Below, in pieces: positions 51,452-60,698 of a stretch of 64,000 bases of DNA. The position numbers were made by a program, and so were the translations under genes. This DNA is from Mahella australiensis 50-1 BON (GTDB taxonomy: Bacteria; Bacillota; Clostridia; Mahellales; Mahellaceae). The stretch lies in NCBI RefSeq assembly GCF_000213255.1, contig NC_015520.1, positions 1,322,001-1,386,000 of the forward strand, in the 5' to 3' direction. Under the pieces are notes generated by a model that was not told the origin of the DNA, did not search any database, and was given only the letters and a program-made list of their open reading frames with translations. The first letter of the stretch is position 1; every line of letters starts with the position of its first letter.

Positions 51452-52609
51452 ATGGATTATTTCCTTACGGAAGAACAACAAATGATAAAGGAATTGGCGG
51501 CGCGCATAGCCGATGAAAAAGTAGCGCCGGTAGCCCGGGAACTGGATGAAAAAGAGGAATTCCCATACGAGATAATGAAAATATTAGCTGAATCAGATCT
51601 TTTCGGCGTATATATACCGGAGGAATACAGTGGACTGGGCGGAGGTATAACCGAGCAGTGCCTTGTGATCGAAGAATTGAGCCGTGCCTGCGCCGGCGTA
51701 GCTGTCAGCTATGCTGCATCAGGGTTAGGCTGCACACCAATATTGCTATTTGGTACAGAAGAACAAAAGCAAAAATACGTGCCGGATATAGCAGCTGGTA
51801 AAAAATTAGCTGCTTTTGCATTGACCGAGGCCAATGCCGGCAGCGATGTGAGCGGTATACAGACTATGGCCGTTAAAGACGGCGATTATTATATATTAAA
51901 CGGTACCAAACAGTGGATAACCAACGGCGGTGAGGCTGATGTCTATGTCGTTTTGGCGGTAACCAACAGGAGTAAAGGAAGCCGTGGGTTTTCGGCTTTT
52001 ATTGTAGAAAAAGATACTCCCGGCCTTTCATTCGGAAAGAAAGAAAAGAAACTCGGTATACGGGCATCGGCCACGCGTGAAGTGATATTCACCGATTGTC
52101 GCATACCGAAAGAAAATATCCTTGGCAAGGAAGGCATGGGCTTTATAGTGGCTATGAAGAATTTTGACCGTACGCGGCCGGGCATAGGAGCTCAGGCGGT
52201 CGGCATAGCCCAAGGGGCTTTGGATTATGCAGCTAGTTATGCGCATCAACGCTATCAATTCGGACAGCCCATATCCTCATTCCAGGCCATACAGCATATG
52301 CTGGCTGACATGGCTACGCAAACCGAGGCTGCCAGGGCACTCGTGTATGCTACGGCGCGCATGATCGATGCAGGAGCCAAAGATTTCAGCAAAGAGTCAT
52401 CGATGGCTAAGGTGTTTGCTTCAGATGTAGCCATGAAGGTTACCACCGATGCCGTCCAGATTCTGGGGGGTTATGGCTATATGAGGGATTATCCTGTCGA
52501 GAAAATGATGCGCGATGCGAAGATCACTCAAATATATGAAGGCACCAATCAGATACAACGCAATATAATAGCGCTGGAATTGATAAAGCAATATGCCAGC
52601 AAAAAATGA
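51452..52609 (+). CDS. bcd: Acyl-CoA dehydrogenase (butyryl-CoA dehydrogenase type)
   Basis: A 385-residue flavoprotein of short-chain acyl-CoA dehydrogenase type: [33 protein letters not shown] and [14 protein letters not shown] for FAD binding, [19 protein letters not shown], and the catalytic Glu in [13 protein letters not shown] (about 365). It reduces an enoyl-CoA (crotonyl-, acrylyl- or aryl-acrylyl-CoA) with electrons from the Etf pair encoded directly downstream (12-base gap). There are no thl, crt or hbd genes beside it, so classical butyrate synthesis is not shown here. GGGGAGG precedes the ATG. Confidence 0.92.
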   Translation: MDYFLTEEQQMIKELAARIADEKVAPVARELDEKEEFPYEIMKILAESDLFGVYIPEEYSGLGGGITEQCLVIEELSRACAGVAVSYAASGLGCTPILLFGTEEQKQKYVPDIAAGKKLAAFALTEANAGSDVSGIQTMAVKDGDYYILNGTKQWITNGGEADVYVVLAVTNRSKGSRGFSAFIVEKDTPGLSFGKKEKKLGIRASATREVIFTDCRIPKENILGKEGMGFIVAMKNFDRTRPGIGAQAVGIAQGALDYAASYAHQRYQFGQPISSFQAIQHMLADMATQTEAARALVYATARMIDAGAKDFSKESSMAKVFASDVAMKVTTDAVQILGGYGYMRDYPVEKMMRDAKITQIYEGTNQIQRNIIALELIKQYASKK

Positions 52610-52621
52610 GGTGATAGCGCA

Positions 52622-53416
52622 TTGAATATAATAGTATGCATAAAGCAAGTGCCGGCTACTAATGATGTCAAGATAAACAAGGATACCAATACGCTGGTTA
52701 GGGATGAGGCTCAAAGCGTCATAAATCCATTCGATACATATGCGGTAGAAGAAGGCGTGAGGCTTAAAGAAGCAACGGGCGGCAAAATTACGGTTATAAG
52801 CATGGGTATACCTAAAGTAGCTGACATATTAAAGGAATGCATAGCTGTCGGAGCGGACGATGGTATACTCTTGAGCGATAGAGCATTTGCCGGGGCGGAT
52901 ACATTGGCTACTTCGGCGGCACTGGCTGCAGGAATAAACAAGATAGGTGACTATGATATCATAATATGCGGCAAACAGGCTATAGACGGAGATACTGGAC
53001 AGGTAGGGCCGGAATTAGCCGAACGTCTCGGTATCCCGCATATAACGTGCGTCAGAAAAATAGAGGAGATAAAGGAAGATTATATACGAGCACAGCGTAT
53101 GACCGATTTCGGTTACGAGGTTATAGAATGTTCGTTGCCTGCCGTCATAACCGTTGTAAAAGAGATAAATGAGCCGCGCTTGCCGTCCATAAAAGGCATG
53201 ATGAAAGCCAAAAAAGCGGTTATACCGGTATGGACGGCTGACGACGTAGGTGCCGATAAGGATAAAATAGGGCTCAGAGGTTCACCTACCAAGGTTATAA
53301 AAACGTTTACTCCGGAAATAAATATAAACACCGAAATAATAGACGGTACACCGGAGGAGCAGGCTCATAAACTTGTAGAAAAGTTGCTGCAATTGCAGAT
53401 AAAAGTACCTGTATGA
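52622..53416 (+). CDS. etfB: Electron transfer flavoprotein, beta subunit
   Basis: A 264-residue EtfB: NIIVCIKQVPATNDVKINKD start, GADDGILLSD, and the cofactor motif ICGKQAIDGDTGQVGPELAE (about 119-138) followed by ERLGIPHITCV. In electron-bifurcating complexes this subunit carries the bifurcating FAD and the NADH site. TTG start with GAGGTGA at 7 bases. It lies between bcd and etfA with short gaps and should form one complex with them. Confidence 0.93.
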   Translation: MNIIVCIKQVPATNDVKINKDTNTLVRDEAQSVINPFDTYAVEEGVRLKEATGGKITVISMGIPKVADILKECIAVGADDGILLSDRAFAGADTLATSAALAAGINKIGDYDIIICGKQAIDGDTGQVGPELAERLGIPHITCVRKIEEIKEDYIRAQRMTDFGYEVIECSLPAVITVVKEINEPRLPSIKGMMKAKKAVIPVWTADDVGADKDKIGLRGSPTKVIKTFTPEININTEIIDGTPEEQAHKLVEKLLQLQIKVPV

Positions 53417-53426
53417 GGAGTGTATA

Positions 53427-54620
53427 ATGAGCATAAGGATTATAGAAGAAAACTGTACGGGCTGTGCCGTGTGTGTCAGGGCATGCCCGTTTGGTGCTAT
53501 AAAGATGGAAAACGACAAAGCCGTTATATTGGACAACTGTACGCTATGCGGATCATGTGCAGATGCATGCAAGTTCGACGCGATAGATTTTCAAGCCGAG
53601 CGTGGGACGGGCATGGGCGACCTTTCATCATACAGGGATGTATGGGTATTTGCGGAGCAAAAGGACGGGGTCATAGATAGCGCAGCCTTTGAACTATTAG
53701 GCGTTGGAAGGCATCTGGCCGACCAGCTCGGTCAGGATTTGGCAGCCGTATTGATAGGCAATAAAGTGCGGCCGCTGGCTCAGCAGCTTATAGCCTATGG
53801 CGCCGATAAGGTTTACTGGTTGGATCATGCGGACCTCGAGCGTTTTAACGATGAGCTCTATGCAGATAATCTATCCTACCTTGTAGAGCGTTATAGGCCT
53901 AACATAGTGTTGCTTGCAGCTACAGTTTATGGTCGCTCATTGGGACCGAGGGTGGCTGCACGCATAGGTACTGGTCTTACTGCGGATTGCACCGGATTAG
54001 AAATAGATGTCGATACGGGAAATCTCATGCAGACGCGGCCGGCTTTTGGCGGTAACCTTATGGCTACTATCGTATGCCCGGATCATCGGCCCCAGATGGC
54101 CACGGTGCGTCCTAGGGTTATGAAACCATTAGAACCGGATTCTGAACGTTCAGGCCGCATACTCCGCCAACAGCCCCAGCTAAAACAGGGTTTAAAAACG
54201 CGCGTGCTGCAGGTGGTAGAGGAAGCTGGAGAAACCGTCAACCTGCTCGAAGCAGATATAATCGTATCGGGGGGCAGAGGCCTGGGGGATCCCAAAAACT
54301 TTACCTTGATAGAAGAATTGGCTCAAACGCTAGGCGGCGCTGTAGGAGCGTCGCGGGCTGCGGTAGATGCTGGTTGGATACCGTACAGCCATCAGGTAGG
54401 ACAAACCGGCAAGACAGTGGGGCCGAAGGTATATTTCGCATGTGGTATATCTGGAGCCGTTCAGCATTTGGCAGGCATGTCGTCATCGGATATAATAGTG
54501 GCTATAAACAAAGACCCAGATGCGCCTATATTCAAGGTGGCGACGTACGGTATAGTGGGCGATGTGCTCGAGATATTGCCTTTGATAACAAAGGAATTCA
54601 AAAAAGCGCTCGGCAAATAA
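53427..54620 (+). CDS. etfA: Electron transfer flavoprotein, alpha subunit, with N-terminal ferredoxin domain
   Basis: A 397-residue EtfA. Residues about 1-60 form a two-[4Fe-4S] ferredoxin: CTGCAVCVRACPFGAI and CTLCGSCADACKFDAI. The EtfA core follows, ending with the FAD motif AVGASRAAVDAGWIPYSHQVG, GPKVYFACGISGAVQHLAGM and INKDPDAPIFKVATYGIVGD. This extended form is known from CarE of the caffeyl-CoA reductase-Etf complex of Acetobacterium and some bifurcating Etf proteins, in which the clusters pass electrons to ferredoxin. It ends just before the TnpB element. Confidence 0.94.
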   Translation: MSIRIIEENCTGCAVCVRACPFGAIKMENDKAVILDNCTLCGSCADACKFDAIDFQAERGTGMGDLSSYRDVWVFAEQKDGVIDSAAFELLGVGRHLADQLGQDLAAVLIGNKVRPLAQQLIAYGADKVYWLDHADLERFNDELYADNLSYLVERYRPNIVLLAATVYGRSLGPRVAARIGTGLTADCTGLEIDVDTGNLMQTRPAFGGNLMATIVCPDHRPQMATVRPRVMKPLEPDSERSGRILRQQPQLKQGLKTRVLQVVEEAGETVNLLEADIIVSGGRGLGDPKNFTLIEELAQTLGGAVGASRAAVDAGWIPYSHQVGQTGKTVGPKVYFACGISGAVQHLAGMSSSDIIVAINKDPDAPIFKVATYGIVGDVLEILPLITKEFKKALGK

Positions 54621-54828
54621 TTATTTAGGGGGCGCGGCGGGAATCCTCTCTAATTTATTGGAGAGATGAGAACCGCTTTTAATTACCGATAGTCTTGCAG
54701 AAGCCTTCGCCACTTGTGCCAAGGGGAAGTCAGGTTGGATACTATGTTTTATATAGAGACCATAGGTTCCATATCCGAAGATGCAATCAAAAAATATATC
54801 GAACACCAAAATACAAGGGGGTGAAATA

Positions 54829-56160
54829 GTGAGATTAAAGAAAAATAAACCCAACGCAAAGCAGAGGGTTATACAATTCGAGTTAAACCCCAATAAAGAA
54901 CAATGCATTATATTAAGCGCTCTGACATATGCCTCATCAAAGCTTTGGAATGTGGCAAATTACGAGCGAATTACCTGGACGAAAGAAAGCGGCAATCCCT
55001 ATCCGGACTGGTATGAACAAAAAGCGAGGCTAAAGGAAAGCTTTTGGTACAAAAACCTGCCATCGCAAACAGCTCAGGAAGTGCTCAAACAGCTGGACGA
55101 AGCTTGGAGCTCGTTTTACAAGCTGAAAAAGACCGGCGGTATAGAAAATCCAAGGCCGCCTAAATATAAGCATAGCAACTTCAATATACGGTACCTGAAC
55201 AAAGGGTTTGTTATATCAGACGGAGTTATCAGGCTTACAGTACCAAAACAGCAGAAGTTGTATATGAAACAAAAATATGTTCTGGACACAGACTTTCTGT
55301 ACATACAAATACCTGATAGATATAAAAACTTTGCTGGCAAAGCAAAAGTCATCGAGATAATACCCATACCCAGGAGTAACAAATATAAGATTAATATTAT
55401 CGTCGATTTGCCAGCAACCCAATATCAACAAGATAACGCAATATACATGGCCATTGATTTGGGAGTTAACAACCTTATGACATGCTATACGTCCACAGGC
55501 AAAAGCATGATCATATCGGGCAGGCAATTATTGAGCATAAACCGCTACTTCGACAAAGAGATAGCACACCATCAGTCGATAACATATGCGCAGCAGGCAA
55601 CATCTGAAGCAAAGTACAAAAAGAGCAGCAGGCGGATACAGCAGTTATATACAAAACGCAAAAAGCAGGTCCATCATCTTCTGCATACAGCCACCAAACA
55701 GGTTATAGACTTTGCAGAGCAAGAAGGGGTGGCTGCCATTATTATTGGTGATTTATCGCATATTCGAGATGATAAAGACATGGGTAAAGTTAACAATCAG
55801 AAAGTTCACAAATGGCCGTTTAAGAAAGTAGAGGAGCTGCTTACATACAAAACTGCTGACAGAGGCATATTTACCGACAAACAAGAAGAGAGCTATACCA
55901 GCCAGTGCAGCCCATATGCAACAGAGGTATCAGAAGCGAGCGCCCAAAAGAGCAATCGTAAATACAGAGGCTTATATGTGGTAGACAGTAAGACCTACAA
56001 CGCTGATTGTGTTGGAGCGTACAATATACTGAAGAAGTATCTGTGTAGGGTTGGCAAACCTAACCCAGCAGTAGTGGCGTTGGACCCACCTGAGATGTAC
56101 CGATGGAACGGACAATGTTTCATCGGGAATCAGAAGCTCGCCAATTTATTGGCGATGTAG
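54829..56160 (+). CDS. tnpB: TnpB RNA-guided nuclease (IS200/IS605 OrfB), divergent active site
   Basis: With GTG at 54829 (AAGGGGGTGA Shine-Dalgarno at 54815-54824) the product is 443 residues; the ATG at 54781 lacks a ribosome-binding site. RuvC motif 1 is MAIDLGVNN (Asp210) and motif 3 YNADCVGAYNI (Asp393). Motif 2, normally Glu-Asp-Leu, reads IIGDL (Gly307-Asp308), and Glu353/Glu354 in KQEESYTSQC could replace the missing Glu. The zinc ribbon keeps only one Cys (SYTSQCSPYATEVS). This form is seen in a subgroup of TnpB proteins. TnpB cuts DNA next to a TAM guided by an RNA from the element's right end. Confidence 0.88.
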   Translation: MRLKKNKPNAKQRVIQFELNPNKEQCIILSALTYASSKLWNVANYERITWTKESGNPYPDWYEQKARLKESFWYKNLPSQTAQEVLKQLDEAWSSFYKLKKTGGIENPRPPKYKHSNFNIRYLNKGFVISDGVIRLTVPKQQKLYMKQKYVLDTDFLYIQIPDRYKNFAGKAKVIEIIPIPRSNKYKINIIVDLPATQYQQDNAIYMAIDLGVNNLMTCYTSTGKSMIISGRQLLSINRYFDKEIAHHQSITYAQQATSEAKYKKSSRRIQQLYTKRKKQVHHLLHTATKQVIDFAEQEGVAAIIIGDLSHIRDDKDMGKVNNQKVHKWPFKKVEELLTYKTADRGIFTDKQEESYTSQCSPYATEVSEASAQKSNRKYRGLYVVDSKTYNADCVGAYNILKKYLCRVGKPNPAVVALDPPEMYRWNGQCFIGNQKLANLLAM

Positions 56161-56165
56161 TTCAC
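56060..56165 (+). ncRNA. Predicted omega-RNA scaffold at the 3' end of tnpB
   Basis: In TnpB systems the guide RNA overlaps the 3' end of tnpB and continues past the element's right end. The expected scaffold end here is the hairpin TCGCCAA-TTTA-TTGGCGA (56138-56155) followed by TGTAGTTCAC. The guide would then be the flanking bases from 56166 on (CACTGTGCATGGCAG...). The 5' limit is a guess. Confidence 0.35.
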
Positions 56166-56202
56166 CACTGTGCATGGCAGAAATTGGGCAGGTGGTTAGA
56201 TC

Positions 56203-57750
56203 ATGTATAGCATATTAATAGCAGATGATGAAGAAATTATTTGTAAAGGTATTGAATCCAAGATAAAGAGATTGGATTTGGCCTATGAAGTAAAAGTGAT
56301 ATTGGCTTTTAGCGGAAAAGAAGCACTTGAAGGGGTAATTACATATAAGCCTGATATTATAATTACCGATATTTGTATGCCTGATATGGATGGTTTGGAA
56401 TTAATCCAGCAAATAAAGGAATACGGCGAATGTATTAACTATAAGCCCAATTTTATAGCATTGAGCGCATATGATAAATTCGAATTTGTGAGAGAAGCAT
56501 TTAAGCTAGGGGCGATCGATTATCTTTTAAAACCTGTAGGATTGTCTGATTTGCGAGAAGTATTGGATAAAGCCGTGAAAGAACAACAAAAGGCAAGAAG
56601 CGCCGGCAACGCTGCATACTATCACCAAATATTATTAGAAAATAATCTAAGCAGGCTTTTGGTAAATAGTGATATTGACAGCAAAATATTGCATAATCTT
56701 ATAGAATCTATAAAAGAAGACTTTAATTATAATTATTTGTGTATTGGTATAATAGACGTTAGAGACGAAACAGATAATAAAATTTCAGATATAGCTGTCG
56801 ATATAATTAAGCTCGAAAAACCTAAGCCTGAAGCAACTGGCATTAACGTGTTACATTTGTGTGATCAGGAGCATATGCTTGCTTTATTGTTTAATTATCA
56901 TACTCCCGATAAATATGATGGGATCATTTCCCAGCTTTCTTATTTATATCATATATTGAGCCAGCGCTTCGTAAGAGTATTTATATCTATAAGTGACTGT
57001 GCAAAAGATATTTACAGCATTCATAGTCTTTATAAGCATGCCTATAAAGCGCTTATATATAGGATTATATATCCTGAATATAATATTATTGAATATGGTA
57101 AAATAAAACATAAATCCGACGATATTACTTTTGCTCTACAAAGATTGGATGTTTTAAGGCAGTATGCCGATAATTTTGATATATATAGAATGTGTGAGGT
57201 TATTGACAATGTATTTAACCTGGATGTTTTAAGGGATATATCTATAGAGAAACTTAGCCAATTATATAACTATGCCGTTCATATTATCAATGAATGGTAT
57301 AGCATTAACGGTGAGCGAGATTTTCAGTATAAAGATTTTAATGAATTCTACAATTTAGCGGATATGCGTAGATTTTTGAAGACTAAGATAAATGATATGA
57401 ACTATTTAGTTGAGTCTCAAGCCGTGAGCAATGCTATCGATATTGCTATCAAATATGTGAAAGAAAATTACTATAAGGATATTAATATGGCTGTTATAGC
57501 TAATATAGTAAATATGAATTATTCGTACTTCGGCAAATTATTCAAGAAAACTATGGGGGTTAGTTTTGTCGAATATTTGACCAGCGTTAGGATGGAAAAT
57601 GCTAAAAAATTACTAAAAGATCCTTCTAATAAAATCACTCAAATATCAAAAATGGTAGGATATGAAAATCCAAAATACTTTACAAGGGCATTCAAGGCTT
57701 ATTTTGGTTTTTCTCCTCATGATTTCAGAGAAAAAATAATTTCTGCATGA
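56203..57750 (+). CDS. YesN-type response regulator with AraC HTH
   Basis: A 515-residue regulator: receiver domain (1-125) with ADDEE, phospho-acceptor Asp55 in IITDICMPDMDG and Lys in YLLKPVG; a middle region of about 270 residues; and a C-terminal AraC double HTH with INMAVIANIVNMNYSYFGKLF and ITQISKMVGYENPKYFTRAFK. It works with the YesM-type kinase next door to control the sugar transporter that follows. AGGTGG precedes the ATG. Only 37 bases separate it from the right end of the TnpB element, with no evident promoter in between. Confidence 0.92.
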   Translation: MYSILIADDEEIICKGIESKIKRLDLAYEVKVILAFSGKEALEGVITYKPDIIITDICMPDMDGLELIQQIKEYGECINYKPNFIALSAYDKFEFVREAFKLGAIDYLLKPVGLSDLREVLDKAVKEQQKARSAGNAAYYHQILLENNLSRLLVNSDIDSKILHNLIESIKEDFNYNYLCIGIIDVRDETDNKISDIAVDIIKLEKPKPEATGINVLHLCDQEHMLALLFNYHTPDKYDGIISQLSYLYHILSQRFVRVFISISDCAKDIYSIHSLYKHAYKALIYRIIYPEYNIIEYGKIKHKSDDITFALQRLDVLRQYADNFDIYRMCEVIDNVFNLDVLRDISIEKLSQLYNYAVHIINEWYSINGERDFQYKDFNEFYNLADMRRFLKTKINDMNYLVESQAVSNAIDIAIKYVKENYYKDINMAVIANIVNMNYSYFGKLFKKTMGVSFVEYLTSVRMENAKKLLKDPSNKITQISKMVGYENPKYFTRAFKAYFGFSPHDFREKIISA

Positions 57751-57792
57751 ATAAAACTTTGCTTGGGCATTTATTCTAGTGAGGTATTTTAT

Positions 57793-59592
57793 ATGCTTAA
57801 AAGGGTATCAAAAATATATGAAAATATGAGTTTATTTAAAAAACTAATAATTATCTATATCATAGTTATAGCAATACCGATCGTTTACTTTAGCGTTTAC
57901 TCATATAATAAGATGTTAAATAGTATTGAGCGAGATTACATAAATGAAGCTCGCGAAAGTGCAGCAAGCATAAAAAGTGCTCTGTTATATAAAATTAATA
58001 CAACAGAAGACATTATGGAGCGTTTATCCATGGACCCGCAGCTAAACAGATTGTTGTCTTCCAAATACATTTTAATGAGCGAATTGTTAGAAAGCTATAA
58101 ATACCAAATAATACCTCAATTAAAAAATACAATTATTTTTAATAAAGCTAATATATGTAGAATAAGTATATATACAAATAATGCGAACTTAACAGAATCG
58201 TGGGATTACTTCTATAAATTGAGCAGAATTTCAAACTCAAAGTGGTATAATGATTTCATAAAAAGCTCATAGAATTATATGTGGATGGGTTCTCATCAAA
58301 TAGAACTTTTTGCACGTTCAAAGGATCCAAATGAGACAGAGGTATTTTCGTTTATTAAAAAGCTATATAGCATAGATCACCAGTATATGGGAATAATGGT
58401 TCTGGATATTAAAGTGAGCGATATGTTCAATGAACTAACTAATCTTTATAATAACAACTATTACTTTTATATATTAGATAACTCTAACAAAGTATTATTT
58501 CCCTACAACGCTGTTCTTCCCGCCACGATAAAACAAAATGCCTTAGGAAATAAAGGATATGACATTCGTGGAGACACTCTCTATGTATATGATACTGTCG
58601 ATCCTATAGGAGTCAAAATAATAAGCGTGTTTAATATGTTGACGAATGAAAGTATAAAAGACAATTTACAAAAAGCCAGGATAAATATGCTTTTAACAAT
58701 TGGCATAAGTATCCTTTCTATGCTATTACTGCTTTATTTATCATTAAAATTCATTTTCAAAGAGATAAATTACATGTTAGGAATGATGCAGGAAGTAGCA
58801 CAAGGGAATTTAAATATAAGGATACCTATTGAATATAATGATGAAATCGGGAGAATGGCGTATAATTTCAATATTTTAATAGATAAAATAAACGCTTTAA
58901 TGAAAAGCATGTTAAAAAAGGAAAGTGATAAGAGAAACGCCGAATTTGCAGCATTGCAGTATCAAATGAATCCTCATTTTATTTATAATGCTATTGATAT
59001 TATAAACAGTAAATTGGAATTAGATGGAAATTATGATGGGGCGGAAGCTATAGCTATATTCGGTAAGATACTTAGATATAATATGAACAATGATTATAAA
59101 TATATACCGATAAAAGACGAAGTTGAAAATGTAAAGAATTATATTGAGTTACAAAAAATTAAATATGGAGATAAAGTTAGTTTAAATGTTAATCTTCCAT
59201 CAGACCTGGCGGATCATAAGGTCATTAAGTTTATTATCCAACCATTAGTGGAAAATTCTATAAAGCATGGATTTAGTAATAGTAAGTCTTCTATAAATAT
59301 AAATGTAGACTTTCATATCATAGATTGTAATTTGGAAATCACAGTTAGAGATGATGGCGTAGGTATATCTGATAAAAGGCTGAACGAGATAAATGATGTG
59401 TTGGCATCAAACATAGAAGAGGACGAACACCTGTTAAATAATACGAAGCCAAACGGTTCTATAGGTCTGAAGAACATTAGCGATAGAATAAAGCTTTTTT
59501 ATGGACCACAGTATTCAGTTCGTCTTTATAGTCAAGAGGGTCAATATACCAAAACAGTAATAACAATTCCATTTCATACACAGCTAAAATAG
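57793..59592 (+). pseudogene. YesM-type sensor histidine kinase interrupted by an in-frame TAG
   Basis: One reading frame runs from ATG 57793 to TAA at 59590-59592, broken only by TAG at 58270-58272 (codon 160). Before it: a membrane segment (about 15-35) and the start of a Cache-like sensor domain (SIKSALLYKINTTEDIMERL). After it, in the same frame: the rest of the sensor, a second membrane segment, HAMP, the His_kinase motif with AALQYQMNPHFIYNAIDIIN (phospho-His in NPHF), and HATPase motifs IIQPLVENSIKHGF and GSIGLKNISDRIKL. All downstream motifs are intact, so the nonsense change is recent, is read through, or is a base-call error. Confidence 0.8.
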
Positions 59593-59616
59593 TAACCAAA
59601 TGACCAAAAATGTTAC

Positions 59617-59645
59617 TTTAACCCGCAATGCTTCTTCTGTATAAT
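59617..59645 (+). promoter_or_regulatory. Possible promoter of the third sugar transporter operon
   Basis: TATAAT at 59640-59645 with a weak -35 TTTAAC (59617-59622) and a 17-base spacer, in the gap between the kinase gene and the first permease gene. YesN would be expected to activate such a weak promoter. Confidence 0.4.
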
Positions 59646-59700
59646 GCTAATGTACCTAAACTGATATTTATTTAATTTTAAGCATTGGGGGTTTGTAAGT

Positions 59701-60669
59701 ATGCATGAAAACAGTTTAGCTAATAAGCCCATTACCATATCTAAAAGTAAAGAAAGCAAATGGAGCCGGTTTTTAAAGCAGTTAGATTTGCAAAGTATGA
59801 TATGGCCCGGATTAATTGTGTTGATCATTTTTGCATATATTCCTATGTACGGCGTATTGATAGCTTTCAAAGACTATAACATTTTGGATTCCAGTTTTAT
59901 AGGTATTTTAAGAGCACCCTGGGCGGGGTTAAAATATTTTAAAGAGTTTTTTAACAGTCCGGATATAGTTAATGTTTTGACAAATACAGTGGCTATAAAT
60001 ATTATAGGCCTTATAATAGGATTCCCAGCTCCTATAATATTTGCGCTACTATTAAATGAAATTGCGAATGATAAATTTAAAAAGTTTACTCAAACCGTAT
60101 CATATTTACCATATTTCATATCTTGGGTTATATATGGGGGTCTAATAATAAACATGCTTGCTCCTGACGGGGTGGTGAACGGAGTATTACAAAGATTGGG
60201 TGTTATAGAGGATCCCGTCCTTTTTATGGGCGAGCCGAAGTATTTCTGGTTTATAGCTGTAATTACCGGTATTACGAAAGGTTTAGGGTGGAATGCTATT
60301 ATATATTTGGCTGCAATAGCCGGCGTAGACCCAGAACTATATGAAGCTGCCATAGTAGACGGGGCGGGTCGCTTTAAAAGAATGTGGTATATAACACTGC
60401 CATCTATATCTGGTACTATAGTTATTCTGCTGATTTTAGCAATAAGCGGTATGTTAGGTTCGAATTTTGATCAAATATGGATGTTGCAGAATCCACTCAA
60501 TGTCAGCAGGAGTGAGGTTATAGATACTTATACCTATAAAATGGGGCTTGGCAGTATGAGATTTTCATATGCGACTGCGGTTGGTTTATTCCGCTCTGCG
60601 ATATCAGTCATTTTGTTGGTTACCGCCAACTATATATCCAAAAAATTAACGGAACAATCGCTATTTTAA
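59701..60669 (+). CDS. CUT1 ABC transporter permease, LplB type
   Basis: A 322-residue permease with six membrane segments; YIPMYGVLIAFKDYNI near the N-terminus, EAA loop LYEAAIVDGAGRFKRMWYITLP (about 217) and SYATAVGLFRSAISVILL near the end. It is clearly a paralogue of the permease at 23667. It pairs with the next gene (29-base gap). A GGGGGT tract precedes the ATG. Confidence 0.92.
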   Translation: MHENSLANKPITISKSKESKWSRFLKQLDLQSMIWPGLIVLIIFAYIPMYGVLIAFKDYNILDSSFIGILRAPWAGLKYFKEFFNSPDIVNVLTNTVAINIIGLIIGFPAPIIFALLLNEIANDKFKKFTQTVSYLPYFISWVIYGGLIINMLAPDGVVNGVLQRLGVIEDPVLFMGEPKYFWFIAVITGITKGLGWNAIIYLAAIAGVDPELYEAAIVDGAGRFKRMWYITLPSISGTIVILLILAISGMLGSNFDQIWMLQNPLNVSRSEVIDTYTYKMGLGSMRFSYATAVGLFRSAISVILLVTANYISKKLTEQSLF

Positions 60670-60698
60670 TCGAGCGTAACATAAAGGAGGAAAGTTCT

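Larger units (their letters stand above)
54621..56165 (+). mobile_element. Solo tnpB element of the IS200/IS605 (IS1341-like) group
   Basis: The element holds tnpB but no tnpA. Both ends carry a look-alike unit: CGGGAATC followed by a hairpin with a TTTA loop. On the left it is at 54638-54668 (CTCTCTAA-TTTA-TTGGAGAG) and on the right at 56124-56155 (TCGCCAA-TTTA-TTGGCGA), with ten identical bases AATTTATTGG. These resemble the subterminal hairpins recognised by TnpA. The right end is probably at TTCAC (56161-56165); the left limit within 54621-54637 is approximate. It sits between etfA and yesN, close to both. Confidence 0.65.

Noticed and set aside
58270-58272. Pyrrolysine insertion at the yesM TAG
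   Set aside because: No pylT/pylS-like sequence is in the window, histidine kinases are not known pyrrolysine proteins, and a single stop is explained more simply by mutation or sequencing error.
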